Source: an uncultured Dehalococcoidia bacterium
GTDB taxonomy: Bacteria > Chloroflexota > Dehalococcoidia > Lucifugimonadales > CATQGZ01
NCBI GenBank assembly: GCA_958295685.1
Contig: OY282365.1
Coordinates: 1,922,001-1,986,000, forward strand
Direction of reading: 5' to 3'
DNA: 64,000 nucleotides
The position numbers and the translations under genes were made by a program. The notes under the pieces were generated by a model. The model made no database searches. It was not told where the DNA came from and saw only the letters and a list, made by a program, of their open reading frames with translations. Below, one piece after another: positions 1 to 7,054 of this stretch; position 1 is the first letter of the stretch; each line of letters begins with the position of its first letter.

Positions 1-165
1 CCTGTCGGAAAGTGTCAGATAAGTGTCAGATAGTGTCAGAAAAGTGTCAGGTAGGTGTCAGATAACTGTCAGAAAAGTGTCAGATGAGTGTCAGAAAGTG
101 TCAGGTATCCGCAAAGCTAAATCGACCCTCTCAGCTATGGAAATCTGACACTTTCGCAAAAAATT
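1..165 (+). repeat. Phased heptamer array element E1 (upstream part outside window)
   Basis: Ten heptamers start at 3, 13, 24, 34, 45, 56, 67, 78, 89 and 99, a 10-11 bp period. The first is TGTCGGA and the rest are TGTCAGA or TGTCAGG. A core containing CTCTCAGCTATGG follows at 128-140, then one inverted heptamer TCTGACA at 144-150 and an A-rich end CTTTCGCAAAA. The order of parts matches the elements near 18.3, 25.9, 31.0 and 50.9 kb. Any promoter would lie before the window. The element points toward the dehydrogenase that starts at 277. Confidence 0.75.
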
Positions 166-276
166 ACCACCGGGAGCCGCGTCAGGAGCTGGTTTCTTGC
201 CCTCCCTGCAGCCGGACGGGAGGGCTTGAGGCGAGTCTCCGATGTCGACACAGCCCGGACAGCGAGGAGTTGTACC

Positions 277-1317
277 TTGAAAGCAGTCTATCTCGAAGAG
301 CACGGTGGCCCGGAAGTACTCAAGTACGGCGATGTCCCCGAACCTGAGATCGGTCCGAACGACGTCAGGGTGCGCGTCCGCGCGTGTGCCCTCAACAGAC
401 TGGACCTCTTCACGCGGCAGGGGGTGCGGGGGACTCGGATGGAGTTCTCAGGGCCGCACGTCCTGGGCGGAGACGTGGCCGGGGACGTGGTGGAGGCCGG
501 CAGCGAGGTAACCCGGGTCCGGGAAGGCGACCGGGTCGTGATCAATCCCAAGGCCGCGTGCAGGCAGTGCGACTACTGTCTCGGCGGCGACGATGAGTTG
601 TGCCTCCGGCCCGGAATGCTGGGATCGACTCGAAACGGCGGCTACGCCGAATACGTGGCCGTGCCAGGGACAAACGCGGTCGCGCTTCCGAGCACACTCG
701 GCTACGAAGAAGCCGCGTCTCTCCCAACGGTGTTCCTCCCGTCGTGGACGATCCTGGTGAGACGGGCCAGGCTGAGGGCCTGGGAGACCGCGCTGATCGT
801 CTCAGCCTCCAGCGGAGTCGGCTCGGCGGCGATTCAGGTGGCCAAACGCGTGAGCGGCGCAAAGGTGATAGCGACCACCAGCTCCGAAGAGAAGGCGGCG
901 ATGGCCCGTGACCTGGGCGCCGACGCGGTGATCGACTACTCCAAGGAAGACGCCGCATCCCGCATCAGGGAGCTGACCGGCGGCCGCGGGGTCGACGTCG
1001 TGCTCGATCACGTCGGGAGCGACGCCTGGGCCTACGCCATGCCGTCCCTGGCCAAAGGCGGCCGGTACGGCATCTGCGGCGTGACCTCGGGCTACAAGGC
1101 CGAGTTGCAGATGGGACTGCTATTCCTCAAGAATCAGACCGTCTTCGGCGCCTTCATGGGGCGGATGGCCGATCTCCCGCACGTCGTGGACCTGGCCGGC
1201 AGAGGGGTGATACGGGGCGTCGTACACCGGAGCTTCCCCCTGGCCGAGGCAGGGAAGGCTCACGAGGCGATGGAGGCGTTGGGCTTCTTCGGCAAGCTGG
1301 TGCTCACGGTCCCCTGA
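277..1317 (+). CDS. Zinc-binding MDR-family dehydrogenase / quinone oxidoreductase
   Basis: A 346-residue medium-chain dehydrogenase/reductase. The N-terminal GroES-like domain includes the four-cysteine structural zinc loop CRQCDYCLGGDDELC. The nucleotide-binding domain carries ASSGVGSAAIQVAK. The usual catalytic-zinc histidine motif (GHE) reads GGD, so the catalytic zinc may be absent, as in quinone-reductase-like members; the substrate cannot be told. I chose the TTG at 277 because GAGGAG at 264-269 lies 7 nt upstream and the family N-terminus (MKAVYLEEHGG) begins there. The in-frame ATG at 226 would add 17 unconserved residues. The gene stands alone, just downstream of element E1. Confidence 0.85.
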   Translation: MKAVYLEEHGGPEVLKYGDVPEPEIGPNDVRVRVRACALNRLDLFTRQGVRGTRMEFSGPHVLGGDVAGDVVEAGSEVTRVREGDRVVINPKAACRQCDYCLGGDDELCLRPGMLGSTRNGGYAEYVAVPGTNAVALPSTLGYEEAASLPTVFLPSWTILVRRARLRAWETALIVSASSGVGSAAIQVAKRVSGAKVIATTSSEEKAAMARDLGADAVIDYSKEDAASRIRELTGGRGVDVVLDHVGSDAWAYAMPSLAKGGRYGICGVTSGYKAELQMGLLFLKNQTVFGAFMGRMADLPHVVDLAGRGVIRGVVHRSFPLAEAGKAHEAMEALGFFGKLVLTVP

Positions 1318-1391
1318 TACGCCGCTGCGCCCTCACGGGCGGCCTCTGCCCGGACCGGATCATGTTCAGCGACTGGCCGATTGGGACGCCG

Positions 1392-2396
1392 CTACACCCT
1401 CGCGGGCGGCCTGGACTCGATGAGCGACCGCACCTCCGGGTTGACCAGCGACATCGGCCACGTGCCGCGCAGGATGCGGGCCGTCTCCTCGCCCACCCTG
1501 ATCAGCGAGGCCGGAGAGGAGGCCGTCGACGTTCCGGCCGAGTGCGGCGTGAGCATCACGTTCTCCATGCTGAAGAGCGGATTGTCCGGCGCCGGCGGCT
1601 CCTGCTCGAACACGTCGAGCCCGGCCCCGGCGATCCGGCCGCCCTCCAACGCCCTGACGAGGGCCGCCTCATCGACCGTGGGGCCTCTGCACGTGTTGAT
1701 GAAGTAGCCGGTGGGCTTCATCGCCTCGAAGAACGACTCGCCTATCAGTCCCCTAGTCTCCCCGTTCAGGGGCACGAGGATGCACACGTAGTCGGACCTC
1801 GAGGCCAACTCGCCGAGGCTGCCGACCATCTCGACCCGGTACTCCTTCGGTATCCAGGACGGCACGTAGGGGTCGTACGAGATCACGTTGAGGCCGAAGG
1901 CGTGCGCCTTGCGGGCGGTCGCCCGGCCTATGTTGCCGAGACCAACGATCCCCACAGTCTGACCGTATATGGGGGGAAGCTCCGGCATCGCGTCCGTCCG
2001 CCATCCGCCCGCCCGCACCTTCTTGTCGAGATTGACGAGGCTCTTGGCGCAGGCCAGAAGGAACATGATCGTGTGGTTCGAGACCTCTTCGGTGCAGAAA
2101 CCGGCGCTGTTCACGACCATCACCCGCTTCCTGGTGGCGGCCTCGTGGTCGATGCGGTCGAAGCCGTGGCTGCCGGTGACGATGGCTCGGGCGGTGTCGA
2201 TCCCCTCGATGACCTCGGTCGGCATGGGAACGAGTATGTCTATGATCACGTCCGCGCCCCTGACGGCCTCGATGGTCTCGCCGACGCTGGCGCACAGGTT
2301 GACGTCCAAGTCGTAGTCCAGGCCCGCCAGTCTGTCCTCTATGAGCGCGAGGTCCGGCTCACTCGGCGCGATTACGGATATCTTGTGCTCGGCCAT
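1392..2396 (-). CDS. D-isomer-specific 2-hydroxyacid dehydrogenase (SerA-like)
   Basis: A 334-residue NAD-dependent dehydrogenase with the split catalytic domain of the D-2-hydroxyacid family. The Rossmann motif VGLGNIGRATARKA lies mid-protein. The catalytic arginine is in NTCRGPTVDE, the glutamate in FEQEPP and the histidine in TPHSAG. It lacks the C-terminal ACT/ASB domains of long phosphoglycerate dehydrogenases, so it could act on phosphoglycerate, glyoxylate/hydroxypyruvate or another 2-ketoacid. It lies 72 bp downstream of gapA on the same strand, possibly in one transcript. It is convergent with the upstream dehydrogenase, leaving 74 bp between stops. Confidence 0.85.
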   Translation of the reverse strand: MAEHKISVIAPSEPDLALIEDRLAGLDYDLDVNLCASVGETIEAVRGADVIIDILVPMPTEVIEGIDTARAIVTGSHGFDRIDHEAATRKRVMVVNSAGFCTEEVSNHTIMFLLACAKSLVNLDKKVRAGGWRTDAMPELPPIYGQTVGIVGLGNIGRATARKAHAFGLNVISYDPYVPSWIPKEYRVEMVGSLGELASRSDYVCILVPLNGETRGLIGESFFEAMKPTGYFINTCRGPTVDEAALVRALEGGRIAGAGLDVFEQEPPAPDNPLFSMENVMLTPHSAGTSTASSPASLIRVGEETARILRGTWPMSLVNPEVRSLIESRPPARV

Positions 2397-2468
2397 GTGA
2401 CTCCTCCCAGGGTGTTGAATCCAGGCGAAATGTCGGCAGACTCGCCAGTCGAGGTTGTTACGTCCAGG

Positions 2469-3485
2469 CTACAGGCCCCTGTCTGTCAGGTAGGCCGCGA
2501 GATCGGCGGTTCGGCAGCTGTAGCCCCACTCGTTGTCATACCAGCCGACCACCTTGACCATGTTGCCGCCCATCGACATCGTCGACATGCCGTCGATGAT
2601 CGAGCTATGCGGGTTGCCCTTGAAGTCGCTGCTGACCAGAGGCTCGGCACAGTAGTCGAGGATGCCTGCAAGGCCGTTCCGCGAGGCGTCGCGGTAGGCG
2701 TCGTTGACGTCGTCCACCGACGCGCCCTCGGCGAGGATGGCGACGAAATCGGTCACGGAGACCGTGGCCGTCGGCACGCGGTACGCCAGGCCGTGAATCC
2801 TGCCGTCCAGATCGGGCAGGACGAGGCCCACGGCCTTGGCTGCCCCGGTGGTCGTCGGCACGATGTTCATGGCGGCCGCCCGCGCCCGCCTCAGGTCCGA
2901 GTGCACCCGGTCGAGTATCTGCTGATCGCCGGTGTACGAGTGAATAGTGCTCATGAGGCCCTGCTCGACGGTGAACCTGTCGTGCAGCACCTTGACCATC
3001 GTGGCTATGCAGTTCGTGGTGCACGAGGCGTTGGAGAGAACGTGGTGAGCGGCCGGGTCGTAGCTCTCCTGATTGACTCCCAGCACGACGGTGAACGCAT
3101 CCCCCTTGGCGGGCGCGGAGATGATCACCTTCTTCGCCCCGCCCTCCAGATGGCCCGATGCCCTGCCCGCGTCGTCGAAGAATCCCGTCGACTCGACCAC
3201 CACGTCCACGCCGAGCTCCCTCCACGGGAGGTTCGACGGCTCCCGATCGGACAGCACCTCGATGCGGGCGCCGTCGACGACGATGCCGCTCCCGGTGGCC
3301 TCGACGCTGCCGGGGTATATGCCGTAGTTAGTGTCGTACTTGAAGAGGTGAGCGTTGGTCGCGTTGTCGGCCAGGTCATTGATGGCGGCCACGCGGAGCT
3401 TGTCGGGGTGGCGGGCCATGATCGCCCTGAGCACCTGCCTGCCTATCCGTCCGAAACCGTTGATGCCGATCAGTGTATCCGCCAT
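2469..3485 (-). CDS. gapA: Glyceraldehyde-3-phosphate dehydrogenase, type I
   Basis: A 338-residue protein of normal family length. It interconverts glyceraldehyde-3-phosphate and 1,3-bisphosphoglycerate in glycolysis/gluconeogenesis. The N-terminus GINGFGRIGRQVLRA is the NAD-binding motif, and an Asp in AINDLAD suggests NAD preference. The catalytic cysteine is in SNASCTTNC and the catalytic histidine in STIHSYTGDQ. The C-terminal WYDNEWGYSCR is the family signature. It is the first gene of a minus-strand pair with the 2-hydroxyacid dehydrogenase. Confidence 0.97.
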   Translation of the reverse strand: MADTLIGINGFGRIGRQVLRAIMARHPDKLRVAAINDLADNATNAHLFKYDTNYGIYPGSVEATGSGIVVDGARIEVLSDREPSNLPWRELGVDVVVESTGFFDDAGRASGHLEGGAKKVIISAPAKGDAFTVVLGVNQESYDPAAHHVLSNASCTTNCIATMVKVLHDRFTVEQGLMSTIHSYTGDQQILDRVHSDLRRARAAAMNIVPTTTGAAKAVGLVLPDLDGRIHGLAYRVPTATVSVTDFVAILAEGASVDDVNDAYRDASRNGLAGILDYCAEPLVSSDFKGNPHSSIIDGMSTMSMGGNMVKVVGWYDNEWGYSCRTADLAAYLTDRGL

Positions 3486-3686
3486 GCGCGCATAGTCCTC
3501 GCCGTAGAATGGGGCTTCGCGGGCAGTATACCAAATCGGCCCAGCGCTCAGCCAAGAGCGCGCGGCCGACGTCGCTCATGCGGGCGGCGGCCCTGTGTGT
3601 TGACGCCTGCGCGTCTGACCGCTTTCATCCCATCGAGACGGCTTCGTCCTGCCGCTCGCGCCCGTCTCGTAGACGCTTCCGAGCTA

Positions 3687-3695
3687 TGATAAACT
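3687..3695 (+). promoter_or_regulatory. Putative extended -10 promoter for cvpA
   Basis: TGATAAACT reads as an extended -10 (TG, one base, TAAACT) about 53 bp before the cvpA start. I see no convincing -35. TGnTAnnnT motifs recur before other genes in this window. Confidence 0.35.
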
Positions 3696-3747
3696 CCCTC
3701 CAGGATGCGCTCGGTGGTATCCAAGCGCCTTTCGAGGGGAGTCGCCA

Positions 3748-4353
3748 ATGAACTGGTTTGACATCGTCATCTTGGTAATAGTAGCTCTGGCGGTCTGGAA
3801 AGGCGTAAGCACCGGGCTCATCGGCGCCGCGATCGTGGCCGTCGGAGGCATTATCGGGTGGCTGCTCGCCGGCCAGCTGAGCGACGACGTGGGCGGCATG
3901 TTCGACAGCCTGCCGTTCGATACGTTCGTGACGATGGCCGCATACGCAGTCATCGTCGCAGCCGCCATTGTTGCCGCGCTATTCATCAGCAAGCTGGTCA
4001 AGCCGGTGCTCACGGCGGCCACGCTGGGCCTCTCGTCGATGGTCGACAAGATCGGAGGACTGGTTCTCGGCTTGATTCTCGGACTGGCGGTCGCCGGGGC
4101 GCTCATCGTCACCATGGCGCGCCTCACGTACGACTTCGAGCTGCCCGACGTGGATACGGGCCCCGTGGACATCTATTCCAGGGTGCCGGTGGAAGAGACG
4201 AGGGAGTCTCTGGAGAACGTCCTGGCGGAGTCGGTTATCGTCGCGTCGTTCGTGAACGTCGTAGACGCGCTCCCAGGCAGCGCGCTCGGTCTGGCGCCCT
4301 CCGACTTCGGCGCGGCTATCGAAATACTCGGTGAAAGAATAGACGAGGAGTAG
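3748..4353 (+). CDS. cvpA: CvpA-family membrane protein
   Basis: 201 residues. The hydrophobic N-terminal half begins MNWFDIVILVIVALAVWKG, the typical CvpA opening, with about four membrane segments in residues 1-125, and ends in a soluble acidic tail of about 75 residues. The family is named for colicin V production and is linked to envelope function; its biochemical role is unsettled. The start is an ATG after GAGGGGAGT. The HNH gene follows immediately, and its GTG sits 2 nt after the cvpA stop, so the two are probably cotranscribed. Confidence 0.85.
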   Translation: MNWFDIVILVIVALAVWKGVSTGLIGAAIVAVGGIIGWLLAGQLSDDVGGMFDSLPFDTFVTMAAYAVIVAAAIVAALFISKLVKPVLTAATLGLSSMVDKIGGLVLGLILGLAVAGALIVTMARLTYDFELPDVDTGPVDIYSRVPVEETRESLENVLAESVIVASFVNVVDALPGSALGLAPSDFGAAIEILGERIDEE

Positions 4354-4355
4354 GA

Positions 4356-4916
4356 GTGGTCGCGGCAGACATCGCGGCGCCGTCCCTTCAGAACGAAGGC
4401 GGTTGGGGGCTGACCTCGGCGGTACTGGTGCTGAACCAGAACTACCAGCCGCTGAATATCTGCAACGGCCGCCGGGCGGTGCTGCTCATCTTCCGGGGCA
4501 AGGCGGAACTGCTGGCCAACGGCAGAGGCGAGGTGCGCAGCGTGTCCGGCTCAGTGCCCTGTCCATCGGTGATAAGACTCGTCTACATGGTGAAGCGGCC
4601 CCTGACGCGCAGGAGGCTGTCCCGAAGGGCCGTCTTCTACCGCGACGGCTTCGCGTGCCAGTACTGCGGCGCAGAGTCCGTGGAGTTGACGCTGGACCAC
4701 GTCTACCCGCGCTCGAAGGGCGGGCCTCACGTGTGGGAGAACATCGTTAGCTGCTGCATCCCGTGCAACCGGAAGAAGTCGCGGCTGACGCTCCGTGAGG
4801 CGAACATGAGGCTCGAGCGCAAGCCCACCGCGCCCCGACCGAACCCATACTATCTGTTCCACCACCGGAGGATCCTGGACGAGTGGCGCCCGTTCATGCC
4901 ATGGATGGAGCCATAG
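4356..4916 (+). CDS. HNH endonuclease family protein
   Basis: 186 residues. The C-terminal half holds the zinc-knuckle HNH domain: CQYCG, the catalytic LDHVYPRSKGG, then ENIVSCCIPCNRKK. The N-terminal half (VLVLNQNYQPLNICNGRRA) is the conserved leader region of the chromosomal 'HNH endonuclease' family found in Actinobacteria, Chloroflexi and Cyanobacteria. Members are usually solitary housekeeping genes of unknown role and not restriction enzymes. A GTG start is used; the ribosome site GAGGAG lies inside the end of cvpA. Confidence 0.88.
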   Translation: MVAADIAAPSLQNEGGWGLTSAVLVLNQNYQPLNICNGRRAVLLIFRGKAELLANGRGEVRSVSGSVPCPSVIRLVYMVKRPLTRRRLSRRAVFYRDGFACQYCGAESVELTLDHVYPRSKGGPHVWENIVSCCIPCNRKKSRLTLREANMRLERKPTAPRPNPYYLFHHRRILDEWRPFMPWMEP

Positions 4917-4950
4917 CCCCACCTTCAGCAGCACAGCCCTCGCCCCTGAA

Positions 4951-4971
4951 TGGCGCCGGAGATCGGCGCCA
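4951..4971. other. Perfect 7 bp inverted repeat after the HNH gene
   Basis: TGGCGCC and GGCGCCA are separated by 7 nt (GGAGATC). The hairpin is strong but no T-run follows, so it is not a clear intrinsic terminator. It may mark the end of the cvpA-HNH transcript. Confidence 0.35.
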
Positions 4972-5002
4972 AGGCCATCTCGAACCTCTCACTGAGTCTC
5001 GC

Positions 5003-5173
5003 ATGTCCCGTTGTGGGTTATCGAATCGAAAATCTCTTGTAAAACTACTGAATCGCATCAGGGAGATACGGAACGACGTGACGCACTTCAATCCTGATGG
5101 CCTGGCTCACGAGGCTCTGATGAAACTTCGCAATCTCGCCGGTCTTTTTCGTGACCTGGGATATGGCGCATGA
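5003..5173 (+). pseudogene. HEPN-like C-terminal fragment overlapping the first RCC1 lipoprotein start
   Basis: A 56-codon frame from an ATG at 5003 contains IREIRNDVTHFNPDG, which resembles the C-terminal end of HEPN-type domains (R-x4-H, here RNDVTH). Its stop overlaps the ATG of the RCC1 gene (ATGA). Shorter versions of the same frame precede the three other RCC1 genes, keeping MKLRNLAG and the stop/start overlap but lacking the RNDVTH part. I read this as the tail of a lost gene that now acts as a coupled leader peptide. The HEPN assignment rests on one motif. Confidence 0.4.
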
Positions 5174-6885
5174 GGCTCTCCCCCTGGCAGGCAACAGCTC
5201 TAACGCTGGCCGCTGCGGCGATGACCCTGCTTGGAGCCGCCTGCTCCGACAGTGCCGTCTCCGTCAGCGCAGGGGCATTCCATAGCTGCGCAGTGGAGAC
5301 AGACGGCACTGTCGCATGCTGGGGGAACAACGACGACGGCCAAGCCACGCCACCTGCGGGTTCGTTCGTCTCCGTCAGCGCCGGGTTTTTTCACACGTGC
5401 GGAGTGAAAACGGACGGCACCGTCGCATGCTGGGGCAGCAATGCCAACGGGAAGTCCACGCCGCCAGTGAGTGCATTCGTCTCTGTCAGCGCCGGGGCGG
5501 CTCATACGTGCGGAGTGAAAACGGACGGCACCGTCGCCTGCTGGGGGAACGACGAGTACGGCCAAGCCATGCCGCCAGCAGGTTCATTCGTCTCCGTCAG
5601 CGCCGGGTTGGCTTATACGTGCGGAGTGAAAACGGACGGCACCGTCGCCTGCTGGGGGTCCAACGATGGTTGGGACGGCAATTTCTCCGGCCAAGCCATG
5701 CCGCCAGCGGGTTCATTCGTCTCCGTCAGCGCAGGCGCATGGCATAGCTGCGGAGTGGAGACAGACGGCACTGTCGCATGCTGGGGGGACAACGAGTACG
5801 GCCTAGCCATGCCGCCAGCGGGCGCATTCGCCTCCGTCAGTGCCGGGTGGCATCACACGTGCGGAGTGGAGACAGACGGCACTGTCGTATGTTGGGGCAG
5901 CGACGTCTACGGAGAGTCCACGCCGCCAGCGGGTTCATTCGTCTCCGTCAGCGCAGGGTCATTACATAGCTGCGGAGTGAAAACTGACGGCACCGTCGCA
6001 TGCTGGGGGGACAACATGGCCGGACAGTCCACGTCGCCAGCGAGTTCACCAACTCCAGTCCCAACGAGCACGCCAACTCCGGCGCCCACCGCGCCCTTCG
6101 TCAGCGTCAGCGCCGGCGAGTATCACACGTGCGGAGTGAAAACCGACGGCACTGTCGCATGCTGGGGTTCCAATTTCCACGGCCAAGCCATGCTGCCAGC
6201 GGGTTCATTCGTCTCTGTCAGCGCAGGCACAGGGCATAGCTGCGGAGTGAAAACGGACGGCACCGCCGCATGCTGGGGCTCCAACAGCGACGGCCAAGCC
6301 ATACCGCCAGCGGGTTCTTTCGCCTCTGTCAGCGCAGGCGCAGGGCATAGCTGCGGAGTGAAAACGGACGGCACTGTCGCATGCTGGGGTGCCAATTTCC
6401 ACGGCCGAGCCACGCCGCCAGCGGGTCCTTTCGTCTCCGTCAGCGCAGGGGGATTCCATAGCTGCGGAGTGAAAACGGACGGCACCGTCGCCTGCTGGGG
6501 TTTCAACGAGGATCCTGACGGCAATTTCTCTGGCCAAGCCACGCCGCCAGCGGGTTCGTTCGTCTCCGTCAGCGCCGGGTTTTTTCACACGTGCGGAGTG
6601 AAAACGGACGGCACCGTCGCCTGCTGGGGCAGCAATGCCAACGGGGAGTCCACGCCGCTTGGCGGTTCTTTCGTATCCGTCAGTGCTGGTGGGCCTCACA
6701 CATGCGGGGTGTGGGCCGCCGGCACTGTCGTATGCTGGGGGAACAACGACGACGGCCGAGCCACGCCGCCAGCGGGTTCTTTCGTCTCCGTCAGCGCAGG
6801 GACATCCCATAGTTGCGGAGTGAAAACTGACGGCACCGTCGCATGCTGGGGGGACGACCGCTACGGCCAATCCACGCCGCCGTAG
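5170..6885 (+). CDS. RCC1-repeat lipoprotein, 7+7 repeats
   Basis: 571 residues. The N-terminus MRLSPWQATALTLAAAAMT followed by LLGAACSDS looks like a lipoprotein signal with Cys at about 25. Then come fourteen RCC1-type repeats of about 37 residues (consensus SFVSVSAG..HTCGVKTDGTVACWG). Seven lie before and seven after a Pro/Thr linker (PTPVPTSTPTPAPT), so it probably folds as two seven-bladed propellers on the cell surface. The ligand is unknown. It is the first of four tandem paralogues, and its start overlaps the stop of the preceding HEPN-like frame. Repeats are nearly identical at DNA level, implying recent expansion or gene conversion. Confidence 0.85.
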   Translation: MRLSPWQATALTLAAAAMTLLGAACSDSAVSVSAGAFHSCAVETDGTVACWGNNDDGQATPPAGSFVSVSAGFFHTCGVKTDGTVACWGSNANGKSTPPVSAFVSVSAGAAHTCGVKTDGTVACWGNDEYGQAMPPAGSFVSVSAGLAYTCGVKTDGTVACWGSNDGWDGNFSGQAMPPAGSFVSVSAGAWHSCGVETDGTVACWGDNEYGLAMPPAGAFASVSAGWHHTCGVETDGTVVCWGSDVYGESTPPAGSFVSVSAGSLHSCGVKTDGTVACWGDNMAGQSTSPASSPTPVPTSTPTPAPTAPFVSVSAGEYHTCGVKTDGTVACWGSNFHGQAMLPAGSFVSVSAGTGHSCGVKTDGTAACWGSNSDGQAIPPAGSFASVSAGAGHSCGVKTDGTVACWGANFHGRATPPAGPFVSVSAGGFHSCGVKTDGTVACWGFNEDPDGNFSGQATPPAGSFVSVSAGFFHTCGVKTDGTVACWGSNANGESTPLGGSFVSVSAGGPHTCGVWAAGTVVCWGNNDDGRATPPAGSFVSVSAGTSHSCGVKTDGTVACWGDDRYGQSTPP

Positions 6886-7054
6886 GGCGCCCTCTGCCTG
6901 AGGCTCGGCGCCCGGCGGGGATGGCCGGACGTGATATACTGACTGGGCGCGGCTTGTTTCCGCATCGATGCCACTTCAATCCTGACGGCCTGGCTCGCGA
7001 ATCTCTGATGAAACTTCGCAATCTCGCCGGTTTTCGTGACTTGGGCCATCGCGC
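6886..7054 (+). repeat. Duplicated promoter/leader cassette, copy 1
   Basis: The segment from the RCC1 stop codon to the next RCC1 start recurs at 10331-10498 and, with a different first part, 13247-13446. It contains TGAGGCTCGGCGCCCGGC, an extended -10 promoter, and a leader frame MKLRNLAGFRDLGHRA whose TGA overlaps the next ATG. The promoter half also occurs upstream of citE at 63.4 kb. Confidence 0.8.
6932..6940 (+). promoter_or_regulatory. Extended -10 promoter in RCC1 cassette
   Basis: TGATATACT (TG, one base, TATACT) is conserved in the cassette copies and before citE. No good -35 is present. The transcript would start near 6947 and read through the leader frame into the next RCC1 gene. 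Confidence 0.5.

Noticed and set aside
1..110. CRISPR-like array
   Set aside because: Units are 7 bp on a 10-11 bp period with no spacer-length unique sequence and no cas genes.
1362..3689. 775-codon plus-strand open frame
   Set aside because: Antisense shadow of the 2-hydroxyacid dehydrogenase and gapA; Arg/His/Gly-rich composition and no family features.
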